Shown here: positions 43,176 through 51,528 of the stretch, one piece after another
Position numbering within the stretch: the stretch's first letter is position 1
Layout: every line of letters starts with the position of its first letter
Assembly (NCBI RefSeq): GCF_000621605.1
Contig: NZ_JHXX01000002.1
Coordinates: forward strand, 186,001-250,000
Origin: Butyrivibrio sp. MC2021
GTDB taxonomy: Bacteria > Bacillota > Clostridia > Lachnospirales > Lachnospiraceae
DNA length: 64,000 nt
Direction of reading: 5' to 3'
Notes under the pieces: model-generated
Told to the model about the DNA's origin: nothing
The model's input: the letters and a program-made list of their open reading frames with translations, nothing else
Database searches by the model: none
Made by a program: the position numbers and the translations under genes

Positions 43176-44123
43176 ATGAATAATGAACAGTTAAAGAATT
43201 ACTTTTTTGGAGCCTACAGCTTTTCTGAAACCGAGGATGGATATCTGCAGGCATTCCAGTACACCGCTGATCAGATGAAATATTTTGAAGAAGCGAATGA
43301 TTTCTGGTACGACCGCTGTATGGCCTCCACTGCCAAGACCATTGAGATGGTAACGGATGCTACAAAGGTTTCATTTGATTACAAATTCTTCTGGACCGGA
43401 TCCCAGGATTCCTTTGAACTTTGTATCAATGGACTTGCTGACAGCATCGTGTATGTCAAGGATATTGATACAGAGGGATATATAGAATGGGATATGCCTG
43501 AGGGCGAAAAGAGCGTAGTGATCTATCTTCCGGCTGATGCTACAGTTCTAATTAAGAATTTTGAGATCAACTCAGAAGCAAAAAGGACTACCAAAAATGA
43601 GCGCGTGCTCTGGCTTGGCGATTCCATCACTCAGGGCTTTGGACCGTTGCGTTCCGCTCAGACCTATGTAAGTGTAGCCAATAGAATACTTAATTATGAT
43701 GTTATCAATCAGGGAATCGGCGGATACATTTATGACAAGAAATCCTTAATGCCAATGCCCGGATATGTTCCAGACAAGATCATCGTAGCCATGGGCACCA
43801 ATAATAATCATGACCCAGCCAAGACTTCCGATGTTACAGAGTATTACGATACTCTGACCGAGATCTACGGAAGCGATATTCCCATCCTGTGCATCTCTCC
43901 CATATGGAGAGGAGACAATCCTGCGGACTATGATAATTTCGTAAGATACTGCGATATGATAAAGAAAACCGCCGGAAGCTACAAGAATGTAACTGTATTG
44001 GACGGATTTACTCTTGTACCTCATCTGAGCGAGTATTACCTTGACAATCTTCATCCTAACCTTCTTGGCGCAGAGGTATACGGCAGGAATCTTGCAGAGT
44101 TTATCAGAAGAACAGAGTGGTAA
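43176..44123 (+). CDS. SGNH/GDSL-family hydrolase with N-terminal beta domain
   Basis: 315 residues from ATG 43176 (an ATG at 43164 has no room for a ribosome binding site; AAAAGGA sits 11 bases before 43176). Residues 1-130 are a jelly-roll-like domain (FFWTGSQDSFELCINGLA...). The catalytic domain has VLWLGDSITQGFG with nucleophile Ser (block I), MGTNNNHD (block III Asn) and LDNLHPNLLG with the Asp-x-x-His pair (block V). Such two-domain enzymes are often acetyl-xylan or sugar esterases (CE2/CE3-like). No signal peptide, so probably intracellular deacetylation of imported oligosaccharides (inference). Confidence 0.85.
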   Translation: MNNEQLKNYFFGAYSFSETEDGYLQAFQYTADQMKYFEEANDFWYDRCMASTAKTIEMVTDATKVSFDYKFFWTGSQDSFELCINGLADSIVYVKDIDTEGYIEWDMPEGEKSVVIYLPADATVLIKNFEINSEAKRTTKNERVLWLGDSITQGFGPLRSAQTYVSVANRILNYDVINQGIGGYIYDKKSLMPMPGYVPDKIIVAMGTNNNHDPAKTSDVTEYYDTLTEIYGSDIPILCISPIWRGDNPADYDNFVRYCDMIKKTAGSYKNVTVLDGFTLVPHLSEYYLDNLHPNLLGAEVYGRNLAEFIRRTEW

Positions 44124-44144
44124 AAAGAGTACATTTTATGCCCT

Positions 44145-44804
44145 TCAGGCAACTTTCTTCTTTTTTAGATAAATCATCAATCCGGAATAAACCAGTATTG
44201 CGAAGATGGCTCCGGCGATGAGGACGGCATAGTTTTTTTCCATGAGGAGTTCCCCGCCAAAGGTATAGACGAAGATGTGCGGGAATCTAAAAATATAGGT
44301 CAGGATGAACCAGACCGGTAATGATTCCTTGGAATAAAAGCCTATCCAGGCGTAGGTGTCCTTGGGTAGCGGAAGCAGCATAAATAAGAAATGGATAAAG
44401 ACAGGATTTTTAGCAATGATCCTGTCTTCTATTTTTCGTATTCTTTCTTCTGAAAACATGAAATAGAGCGGCTTCGCCCCAAGACGGCGTCCGATGCCAA
44501 AGGCAATTGTGTTACCAATGGTTGCTCCAAGATCACAGAGAAGAGCTCCTTTCAGTCCACCCAGCATGAAGCCGGCCGCAAGGTAGAAGGGGGTGCCGGG
44601 GATACAGGTTGACATTGTCTGAACTACGATCAAAAGACAGAATACTACCCAGCCCAGAGCGCCTCTTGATGCTATGAATTCTTGTAATGATTCTCTATCA
44701 TTAACGAAAGCAAGTATAGGCTGTCCTATGCAGAAATATACTATTATCAGGAATAATATTATAAATAGCGCTATTGCTATTCTTTTGATAGTTGTCTTTG
44801 ACAT
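44145..44804 (-). CDS. TVP38/TMEM64-family membrane protein
   Basis: 219 residues with about five membrane helices. The VTT/SNARE-associated core is visible: CIPGTPFYLAAGFMLGGLKGALLCDLGATIGNTIAFGIGRRLG, with the re-entrant G-x-x-x-G region, and LLPLPKDTYAWIGFYSK. DedA/TVP38 proteins are thought to act as lipid scramblases or transporters, including undecaprenyl phosphate recycling in bacteria. Convergent with the SGNH gene; its upstream region holds a GGTACC repeat. Confidence 0.85.
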   Translation of the reverse strand: MSKTTIKRIAIALFIILFLIIVYFCIGQPILAFVNDRESLQEFIASRGALGWVVFCLLIVVQTMSTCIPGTPFYLAAGFMLGGLKGALLCDLGATIGNTIAFGIGRRLGAKPLYFMFSEERIRKIEDRIIAKNPVFIHFLFMLLPLPKDTYAWIGFYSKESLPVWFILTYIFRFPHIFVYTFGGELLMEKNYAVLIAGAIFAILVYSGLMIYLKKKKVA

Positions 44805-44868
44805 GAGAAACTCCTAAAAATTCTTTGTATATATATTTTAGCACATTAAAAAGGAGACATTGGACATT

Positions 44869-44887
44869 GGTACCAGGTACCAGTAAT
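44869..44887 (+). repeat. Dispersed GGTACC repeat, copy f
   Basis: Exact core GGTACCAGGTACCAGTAAT preceded by GACATT, between the divergent TVP38 and RhuM genes. Confidence 0.85.
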
Positions 44888-45058
44888 TTTAATTCTTGCA
44901 TAAAACAAGGGCGACAGACGACATACATGTTTGTATCTAGCGATGTTAATGCCTGTGAATTTATGATATGCTTTATTACAGAATTTATTTGCGGTCAAGA
45001 TTTTTGACCGCAATATATATTTATAGAGACATGCTAAAAAATGAAAGGTTTGAAAAAT

Positions 45059-46057
45059 ATGGCCGAAGAGAAAGGTGAGATTTTAATATACAGTTCAGAT
45101 GATGGAGTGACCAAAATAGATGTCAGGCTTGAAGATGAGACAGTTTGGCTTACTCAACAGCAGCTAGCAGATCTGTATCATACAAGTAAATCCAATGTCA
45201 GCGAGCACATAACCAATATATTCAAAGAGGGTGAGTTAGATGAGGCGGCAACTGTTCGGAAATTCCGAACAGTTCAAATTGAAGGCGGAAGAAACGTTGA
45301 AAGAAACCTACTTCATTATAATCTGGATATGATAATCTCTTTGGGATATCGTATAACTTCAATGACTGCTACCAAATTTCGCCAGTGGGCAACAGCCAGA
45401 CTAAAGGAATATATGCAAAAAGGGTTCACTATGGATGACGAGCGCTTAAAGAACCTCGGCGGAGGTGGCTATTTCAAAGAGCTTCTTGAACGCATCAGAG
45501 ATATCCGTGCATCTGAAAAGGTATTTTACAGGCAAGTCCTTGAAATATATGCTACAAGTGTTGATTATGATCCAAAGGCACAAACATCTATAGAGTTCTT
45601 CAAAAAAGTCCAAAATAAGATTCACTTTGCTGTACACGGAGAAACTGCTGCTGAAGTCATATATCATAGGGTGGATGCAGAGAAGGAATTCATGGGACTT
45701 ATGACCTTTAAAGGTGAACAGCCTACTCTTGGAGAAGCGAAAATTGCCAAGAACTACCTAAATGAAAAAGAACTACGTGCTATGGGGCAGATTGTATCTG
45801 GATACCTTGATTTTGCAGAAAGACAGGCAGAACGTGAGATACCAATGACTATGGAAGATTGGGCAAGGCATCTGGATAATATCCTTACAATGAGCGGAGA
45901 AAAGCTCTTGGAGGGAAATGGTTCAGTAAGTCATCAAAAAGCAATAGACAAGGTAGAACAAGAGTATAAAAAGTATCAGGCTAAGACACTGAGTTCAGTA
46001 GAAATAGATTATCTTGAGACTATTGAATCATTAGGAAAAATTCAGAGAAATGTTTGA
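45059..46057 (+). CDS. RhuM-family protein
   Basis: 332 residues. VWLTQQQLADLYHTSKSNVSEHITNIFKEGEL is the N-terminal helix-turn-helix-like part of the RhuM family, followed by TVRKFRTVQIEGGRNVERNLLHYNLDMIISLGYRI and FRQWATARLKEYMQKGF, all family hallmarks. RhuM was named from a Salmonella pathogenicity island; function is unproven, and members are widespread in mobile and accessory regions. ATG 45059 is preferred to 45041 because AAAGG lies 10 bases before it. Single gene, flanked by GGTACC repeats on both sides in the wider region. Confidence 0.85.
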   Translation: MAEEKGEILIYSSDDGVTKIDVRLEDETVWLTQQQLADLYHTSKSNVSEHITNIFKEGELDEAATVRKFRTVQIEGGRNVERNLLHYNLDMIISLGYRITSMTATKFRQWATARLKEYMQKGFTMDDERLKNLGGGGYFKELLERIRDIRASEKVFYRQVLEIYATSVDYDPKAQTSIEFFKKVQNKIHFAVHGETAAEVIYHRVDAEKEFMGLMTFKGEQPTLGEAKIAKNYLNEKELRAMGQIVSGYLDFAERQAEREIPMTMEDWARHLDNILTMSGEKLLEGNGSVSHQKAIDKVEQEYKKYQAKTLSSVEIDYLETIESLGKIQRNV

Positions 46058-46150
46058 AGGTTTCGCTAATAGCTTTGAGATAATATACTCAGAAGAAAAG
46101 TAGAGATTCGACTGTGATTGAGGTCGGAGTATGTGTTGAAGGAGCATGAG

Positions 46151-46903
46151 ATGAAGATTATTCTTTCACCGGCTAAGAAAATGAATATCGATACTGATAC
46201 TCTGGAGTGCCAGGGAACCCCTGTGTATCTCAAACAGACGCAAAAGATTCTATCATGGATGAAAAAGCAAACAAGATCGGAGCTTCAGAGTCTGTGGTGC
46301 TGCAATGACAAGATAGCCGAGGAAAACTTTAGGCGTATCAGAGAAATGAACCTACAAAATAGTCTTACTCCTGCGATCCTTTCTTATGAAGGTATAGCGT
46401 ATCAGTACATGGCGCCTGCCGTTTTTGAGGACAGCTCATTTGACTATGTCCAAGAGCACCTTAGGATACTTTCAGGTTTCTACGGCGTACTAAAACCCAT
46501 GGACGGTGTGACGCCTTACAGACTTGAAATGCAGGCAAAAGTTGAGATTGATGGTTTTAAAGATCTTTATGAGTTCTGGGGATCCAAGCTATATGAGGAA
46601 GTGGTTGATGATTCAAGGGTTATCATCAATCTTGCATCAAAAGAGTATTCGAAGTGCATAGAAAAGCACTTGAAACCCGGAGATACTTACATAACAGTTT
46701 CTTTTGTGGAAATGTCCAAGGGCAAGCTGGTAACAAAGGGAACCTACGCTAAGATGGCAAGAGGCGAGATAGTCAGATACATGGCTGAAAAGCAGATAAA
46801 GGATTCTGAAAATATCAAGGCATTTGACAGACTTGGGTATTCATACCGCGAGGACCTGTCATCAGATACTGACTATGTTTTTGAAAGGACAAAATGGAAC
46901 TAG
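46151..46903 (+). CDS. yaaA: YaaA-family peroxide-stress protein (UPF0246)
   Basis: 250 residues, full family length. MKIILSPAKKMN is the diagnostic start, and LSGFYGVLKPMDGVTPYRLEMQ and INLASKEYSKCI are conserved blocks. E. coli YaaA lowers free iron during hydrogen peroxide stress and binds DNA. GAAGGAG sits 8 bases before ATG 46151, so the longer frame upstream is not used. Two GGTACC repeats follow about 50 bases after the stop. Confidence 0.9.
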   Translation: MKIILSPAKKMNIDTDTLECQGTPVYLKQTQKILSWMKKQTRSELQSLWCCNDKIAEENFRRIREMNLQNSLTPAILSYEGIAYQYMAPAVFEDSSFDYVQEHLRILSGFYGVLKPMDGVTPYRLEMQAKVEIDGFKDLYEFWGSKLYEEVVDDSRVIINLASKEYSKCIEKHLKPGDTYITVSFVEMSKGKLVTKGTYAKMARGEIVRYMAEKQIKDSENIKAFDRLGYSYREDLSSDTDYVFERTKWN

Positions 46904-47175
46904 CAAATAATAAATTCTCCATAACGATTTCCGTTGATGATACTCGAATTGGTACCAGGTACCAGTAATTTGGTACCAGTAATTTGGAGAAATCCTCTTT
47001 GAGCCCTATGTCTGTGAAGTACTTGCAGAACCCTTGAAGAACCTGTCAAAACAGCTTTTGCCGCTAAAGAGAATGGATATGAGGTAAGTGTTAATCTAAA
47101 CTGCGTTTCCAGCGTGAATGATAAGATTTTTAAAGATACTCAAGTTAAAATGAAAGAGGTTGGAATCAGACTAAT
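46904..47175. other. Intergenic stretch with GGTACC repeats and a gene fragment
   Basis: After the repeats, a frame ending at the TGA just after 47175 reads EEPVKTAFAAKENGYEVSVNLNCVSSVNDKIFKDTQVKMKEVG, with coding-like character but no start and no family I recognise. It is another case of a gene tail remaining beside the repeat. Confidence 0.5.
46951..46983 (+). repeat. Dispersed GGTACC repeat, copies g (one full, one partial)
   Basis: Exact core at 46951-46969 followed directly by TT and a second, shortened unit GGTACCAGTAAT at 46972-46983. The tandem shows that the unit can duplicate locally. Confidence 0.85.
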
Positions 47176-47940
47176 ATGAGGAAGTATTTTAAAGGGAAGA
47201 TAGCATGGCTTTCAAAAGAAGAAGGCAGCAGAGAAATCATTTATCCGGAAGGGACAAAATATGGTCCTGTTATTAAATGGAAAAATGGTTCAAGTTGGAG
47301 CCTTTTTATGATATGTCCGGACTTTTCCAAGACAGATGAAGTCAGGTTTACATTTCTTGTTGATGAAGCTCCATATGATGAAGTAATGATTGGAGATGTT
47401 TATGATCTTCATGAAGGAAGCAAGGTAGTAGGCAGACTGACTGTAACTTCTGAGGAACGCAGAGAGGATCTGCCTGTACCTTCACACTTAGATGAGTACC
47501 TGCTCCTTAACGGGGCAAAAAATGATGAATTCCACGCCGAAGGGCTACTTAGATGCAAATGCGGATGTACCAAATTCAAGCTATATAGTAGCAATGAAAG
47601 GCAGATCGTCCAAGCAAGATGTGATTCCTGTGGAGAAATAATTATTGTCTTTGATTCAGGTAAGCATGGTTGGAATGGCTTTGTTTGCAAAGATGATTAT
47701 AATGATCGAAATGAGCCCATGGAGCAATATATCTGTGAAAAGTGCGGAGAAGATGTCTTTGTAGTAGAGGTTTCGATTTCTTCTCAGGGAAAACAGGACT
47801 TTTTGGATGAGTGCGTAGCTAATGACGATTCTTTTTCAGAACGTGACTGGAGAGAGGCATTTGAGTGGATATCATTGTCTGTCAGCTGCTGGAATTGCAA
47901 GAAACATGTTAAAAACTGGCTGGACGCGGAGACTATGTAG
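47176..47940 (+). CDS. Protein with EF-Tu-like N-terminal domain and zinc ribbons
   Basis: 254 residues. The first ~95 residues (GKIAWLSKEEGSREIIYPEGTKYGPVIKW...) resemble the small beta-barrel domain related to EF-Tu domain 2 that occurs alone in many Firmicutes proteins. Then come Cys pairs CKCGCTKF / CDSCGE, CEKCGEDVF / CWNCKK, forming two likely zinc ribbons. Cytoplasmic. Its stop is immediately followed by the ATG of the GNAT gene, so they are coupled. Function unknown; domain calls are by eye. Confidence 0.55.
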   Translation: MRKYFKGKIAWLSKEEGSREIIYPEGTKYGPVIKWKNGSSWSLFMICPDFSKTDEVRFTFLVDEAPYDEVMIGDVYDLHEGSKVVGRLTVTSEERREDLPVPSHLDEYLLLNGAKNDEFHAEGLLRCKCGCTKFKLYSSNERQIVQARCDSCGEIIIVFDSGKHGWNGFVCKDDYNDRNEPMEQYICEKCGEDVFVVEVSISSQGKQDFLDECVANDDSFSERDWREAFEWISLSVSCWNCKKHVKNWLDAETM

Positions 47941-48438
47941 ATGGAGAAACATGAAATAAGACTGCGAAAAATGAGCGAAGAAGATTTTTCCCGCTTCAGA
48001 GAGTATAGTATTTTCGACTACGCAGAGACTATGCTCAAGGCTGGAAATCTTGATAAAAAGCGGGCTCTTATCGAGGCTGAAGGCGAATTTAACAAGCTTC
48101 TTGATAATGGACTTCATACCACAAATCAATTTCTGATGGTCATCGAAGACATTAAGAAGGGCTCAGATATTGGCTGGATCTGGTACATGTATGAAGAGGA
48201 TGATTCCTGCAAAAAAGCATTTGTCTGCGATTTTTTGATATTCGAAGAGGAACGGCGAAAAGGTTATGCTACTGAGGCTCTCCGCGAGCTTGAACGAATG
48301 GTAAAAGAAGACGAGCGATCATTAATAGCTCTTTATGTATGGGAACAGAACGTTCCGGCATCCAATCTATATAAAAAATGTGGTTATGAAATTACTGATA
48401 ACCAGGATGACGGTGCGTACATGATAAAGCAATTGTAA
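47941..48438 (+). CDS. GNAT-family N-acetyltransferase
   Basis: 165 residues. IRLRKMSEEDFSRFREYS is a GNAT beta1-alpha1 start; VCDFLIFEEERRKGYATEALRELERM carries the acetyl-CoA pyrophosphate loop (R-R-K-G-Y-A, matching Q/RxxGxG/A), and NVPASNLYKKCGYEIT the C-terminal helix and strand. It transfers an acetyl group from acetyl-CoA to an amine; the substrate cannot be read. Start directly abuts the upstream stop. Confidence 0.85.
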   Translation: MEKHEIRLRKMSEEDFSRFREYSIFDYAETMLKAGNLDKKRALIEAEGEFNKLLDNGLHTTNQFLMVIEDIKKGSDIGWIWYMYEEDDSCKKAFVCDFLIFEEERRKGYATEALRELERMVKEDERSLIALYVWEQNVPASNLYKKCGYEITDNQDDGAYMIKQL

Positions 48439-48453
48439 TGTTGGAGACAAAAC

Positions 48454-48519
48454 ATGGCATTATATGCACTTGGTGATCTCCACCTTTCATTTGGGGCCGA
48501 CAAGCCAATGGATATTTAA
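48454..48519 (+). pseudogene. Start of a metallophosphoesterase gene, cut after 21 codons
   Basis: MALYALGDLHLSFG... is the usual N-terminus of a calcineurin-like phosphoesterase (GDxH motif), with ATG 16 bases after the GNAT stop. A TAA ends it after 21 codons, directly before the next gene's ATG at 48521. The rest of the enzyme has been lost, apparently by fusion of this 5' end to the following gene. Confidence 0.65.
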
Positions 48520-48520
48520 A

Positions 48521-49306
48521 ATGATACTTGTTACAGGAGCTACAGGCTTTGTAGGAAATAAAATAATGGAAATCTGCAAGGATGTCGTTGCTGCGCCATC
48601 GCTCAGGAACGCATCTGAAGAGCAGATAAAAAGAATAATCGAAGAGAGTGGTGCAGATACTATTGTTCATACTGCCGCCATATCCGATATAGGCACGTGT
48701 GAAGCGGATCCTGAGGCATCTTATGTCGCAAATGTTCTGATACCATGCTATATTGCAAAAGCTGCTAAGGGACGAAAACTGGTTTGTTTCAGTTCTGATC
48801 AGGTATATAGCGGGCTTTCGGATGAAGGACCTTATACTGAGGAAATCGTAAAACCGGCCAATACCTACGCGGAACATAAACTTGAGATGGAGCAGCGGGT
48901 ATTGGATATCTGTCCCGATGCTGTTATGCTGCGTGCGGAATGGATGTATGACTACTATCTCAAAAAGCCCAATTACTTCATGAACATCATAAATGCTAAG
49001 GAATCGGTAGCTTTCAGCTCAAAACAGTTCCGAGGAATCACCTATGTGAAGGAAGTGGCTGAAAACATTGAAAAAGTCATTGCATTACCAGGCGGAGCAT
49101 ACAACTTCGGAAGTGAGACAGAAAAGTCTATGTATGAGATCACTAGGGAATTTGTCGGTGCTCTGGGACTTAATATACAGGTAAATGATGCACCTGCCAG
49201 ACATAATCTATGGATGGACTGTTCCAAGGCAAAAAAGCACGGGATCGTTTTTAGCAACATTTCAGATGCTTTATTACTATGTGCTAAAGATAATACTTAT
49301 AATTGA
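48521..49306 (+). CDS. RmlD-like NAD(P)-dependent sugar-nucleotide reductase/epimerase
   Basis: 261 residues, short-chain dehydrogenase of the extended type. MILVTGATGFVGNKIM is the GxxGxxG dinucleotide loop; FSSDQVYSG and the YAEHK motif provide the Ser and Tyr-x-x-x-Lys of the active site. The best match is to dTDP-4-dehydrorhamnose reductase-like proteins. ATG 48521 begins one base after the stop of the truncated phosphoesterase; its own ribosome binding site is poor, so expression may depend on coupling to that remnant. A long hairpin begins at its stop codon. Confidence 0.8.
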   Translation: MILVTGATGFVGNKIMEICKDVVAAPSLRNASEEQIKRIIEESGADTIVHTAAISDIGTCEADPEASYVANVLIPCYIAKAAKGRKLVCFSSDQVYSGLSDEGPYTEEIVKPANTYAEHKLEMEQRVLDICPDAVMLRAEWMYDYYLKKPNYFMNIINAKESVAFSSKQFRGITYVKEVAENIEKVIALPGGAYNFGSETEKSMYEITREFVGALGLNIQVNDAPARHNLWMDCSKAKKHGIVFSNISDALLLCAKDNTYN

Positions 49307-49371
49307 AATATGCGTTATATTTGGGGGAAGTTACTCAAAAATGCAAACTTTCCCCAAATATAACGCATATT
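49307..49371 (+). repeat. Long hairpin with 26-bp arms
   Basis: Arm 49307-49332 (starting AATATGCGTTATATTTGGGG) and its complement at 49346-49371 differ in a single base; loop 13 bases. No T-run follows. It starts directly after the reductase stop and is followed within 15 bases by GGTACC repeats. Size and perfection suggest a miniature mobile element or a recombination product rather than an ordinary terminator. Confidence 0.7.
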
Positions 49372-49384
49372 ATTGCTTAAAACA

Positions 49385-49427
49385 GTGGTACAACAGTGGT
49401 ACCAGGACATTGGTACCAGGTACCAGA
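49385..49427 (+). repeat. Dispersed GGTACC repeat, cluster h
   Basis: Three units in a row: CAGTGGTACAA, CAGTGGTACCAGG and CATTGGTACCAGGTACCAG. It contains both flank variants (CAGTGG and CATTGG) side by side, which shows that they belong to one family. Confidence 0.8.
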
Positions 49428-49566
49428 AAGTGAACATATAGATTGGACAATAATGAATGTTGTTGTACCAATTTATGCGGCAAATGGGATACTTACATCG
49501 CCCCGTAGGAATAAAAGTCGCTTATAGACTGTTTTTCTGTTATTCTAAAAATGATGGGAGGTGCGT

Positions 49567-50262
49567 ATGACTAAAGCTGTTATATTTGATATGTTTGAAA
49601 CGCTCGTCTCAATGTTTTCCGGTGATACTTATTTTAGTGAAGACATGGCGGCAGACTTAAAAATCGAGGTCAATTATTTCAGAAATGCATGGCATGACAC
49701 TGAACATGACAGAAGTTGCGGAAACTGCACAATAGAGGAGGGGATAAAAGCAACCCTTGAAATGCTGGGATGTTACAGTGAGGAATCCGTAAAACTTCTT
49801 TCAGATAAGCGAAGGAAGAATCTGGAAGGGATATTTGAACGTACATCTGCAGAAATTATAGTGCTTTTACAGGATCTTAAAAAGCGAGGTATAAAGATTG
49901 GTCTTATAAGCAACTGTTTTTCTGATGAAGCTGATGCTATCAGAAAAAGCTCTATCTTCCCATACATAGATGTAGCAATGCTCTCATATGAGCAGGGAAC
50001 ATGTAAGCCTGATCATGAAATATATAAAAAAGCAATGGAAAAGCTTGGAGTTACTGCTGAGGAATGCCTGTATGTCGGAGATGGCGGGTCAAAAGAGCTG
50101 TTTGCTGCCAGAGATCTTGGAATGAAATGCCTTCAGGCACAGTACTTTGCCGATCTGGCCTTTGAACCACATATTCCATGCTACAAGCTTGATGACTTTG
50201 AACATGCTTATACACAGGCTGATATTCTGAAGGCCATTGACATTGGTACCAGGTACCAGTAA
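49567..50262 (+). CDS. HAD-superfamily hydrolase
   Basis: 231 residues. VIFDMFETLVS is HAD motif I, although the second Asp is Glu-like (DxF rather than DxD), ISNCF is motif II, Lys in CKPDHEIYKKAMEKLGV is motif III, and VGDGGSKEL motif IV. It would remove phosphate from a small metabolite. GGGAGG precedes ATG 49567. The last residues, DIGTRYQ, and the stop codon are supplied by a GGTACC repeat, so the native C-terminus has been replaced by a few repeat-encoded residues; the catalytic core is intact. Confidence 0.82.
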   Translation: MTKAVIFDMFETLVSMFSGDTYFSEDMAADLKIEVNYFRNAWHDTEHDRSCGNCTIEEGIKATLEMLGCYSEESVKLLSDKRRKNLEGIFERTSAEIIVLLQDLKKRGIKIGLISNCFSDEADAIRKSSIFPYIDVAMLSYEQGTCKPDHEIYKKAMEKLGVTAEECLYVGDGGSKELFAARDLGMKCLQAQYFADLAFEPHIPCYKLDDFEHAYTQADILKAIDIGTRYQ

Positions 50263-50263
50263 T
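50245..50263 (+). repeat. Dispersed GGTACC repeat, copy i
   Basis: Exact core preceded by GACATT; its TAA is used as the stop codon of the HAD gene and it lies 3 bases from the stop of the convergent AraC gene. Confidence 0.85.
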
Positions 50264-50265
50264 TA

Positions 50266-51321
50266 TTACCTGGTTCTGTTTGATGTAGACTGTTTGCGAT
50301 ATGCAGAGGGCGTCATGCCTGTGTGCTTTTTAAACTGCCTTATATAATGCTCTGTGGTATCGTACCCAACAGCTTCTGCTATGGTCTGCACCGTCATGGT
50401 GGAATTGGCAAGAAGATCCTGCGATCTTTCGATTCGGACAGTTCGCAGGATATCTGTGTAATTCATGCCTGTGAGCTCTTTTATCAGTCTTGATGTATAT
50501 TCATTGGAATAGTGGAACTTATTTGACAGATCCGACAAGGTAACGTCCTTGTAGTTTTCCTGAATATACTGGATAAGAGCATAGCGCTGGACATCTACTC
50601 TGGAGTCGAACAGGGGCATCTGAACAGATTCGGAGTACCGTCTAATTATCAGATAGAAGTCGAGGAGTAGGGTGTTTGTTATGGTCTGGTAGTGGTACTC
50701 TTCCTTGTTGCGACTCTCTGTTAACATCCATATGAAGGACTCGGAAATGGCCGCGTCCTGGCCGGTCCTGAACATTATAAAATCGTTCGCCTTTTTGGCA
50801 TAAATGTTGTTCAGAAAGAAGGATGAGAGGATGTTACGGGTGTTGAGAAAGGAGTAGAACATAGTGTGAAGTGTATCACGGCGCAGCATTATATTTATGG
50901 CGATAGTGTCGTCAAATACCGCAAAAGAATGCCTGATTCCCGGTGGGATCACGCAGAAATCTCCTGTTCTCATCTCAATGGTATTGCCCGATATAGTCTG
51001 GGTGCATCTGCCATCGTAAATATATGAGATTTCAAAAAAGGTATGGCTATGCTCAATATCCGGGCTGTATCTTTCGTGCTTTTGAACAATAATACTGTCA
51101 TTGTCAGACAAATCAAAAAAGAAATAATCCTCATAAACATCGGGGATTGTTTCTTTTTTTTCTTTGATCAGAAGGTGCTTACTCAGCACCATTTCCATGT
51201 CAAGATTCTTAAGAAATTCTCTAAGCGAATTCGGGTTCTTTCCTGCGAGGTAGTACTCTCTATAAAATGCTTCCACCTCTGTAATATCGTATATATGCTG
51301 CTTTAATGCATTAGCGTCCAT
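50266..51321 (-). CDS. AraC-family regulator with cupin sensor domain
   Basis: 351 residues. An N-terminal cupin (SHTFFEISYIYDGRCTQTISGNTIEMRTGDFCVIPPGIRHSF) with the histidine-framed small barrel, then at the C-terminus the AraC double helix-turn-helix (IQENYKDVTLSDLSNKFHYSNEYTSRLIKELTG ... DTTEHYIRQFKKHTGMTPSAYRKQ). It is divergent from the ABC-importer operon with a ~200-bp AT-rich gap, so it most likely activates that operon when its sugar binds the cupin. Confidence 0.88.
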   Translation of the reverse strand: MDANALKQHIYDITEVEAFYREYYLAGKNPNSLREFLKNLDMEMVLSKHLLIKEKKETIPDVYEDYFFFDLSDNDSIIVQKHERYSPDIEHSHTFFEISYIYDGRCTQTISGNTIEMRTGDFCVIPPGIRHSFAVFDDTIAINIMLRRDTLHTMFYSFLNTRNILSSFFLNNIYAKKANDFIMFRTGQDAAISESFIWMLTESRNKEEYHYQTITNTLLLDFYLIIRRYSESVQMPLFDSRVDVQRYALIQYIQENYKDVTLSDLSNKFHYSNEYTSRLIKELTGMNYTDILRTVRIERSQDLLANSTMTVQTIAEAVGYDTTEHYIRQFKKHTGMTPSAYRKQSTSNRTR

Positions 51322-51528
51322 TTTATCTCCTTATATTGAGGGCTCCTATTAAATCTACTATATCTGCTCGGCAAGTAGATGTCAAAAAATCAAAGATTTA
51401 TATAAAAATTATTATATTTAAATCATAAAACATCAATAATATTGAGCGATTTTGTGAATTATGTTCAGTGCTTTTTGAACATATAATTGCATCATAAAGA
51501 GCGCCGTTACAGAAAGGAATGGGCAGTT

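Noticed and set aside
49185-49433. 82-residue frame containing GTRTLVPGTRK
   Set aside because: It lies over the end of the reductase gene, the long hairpin and the GGTACC repeats; only the repeat translation makes it look protein-like.
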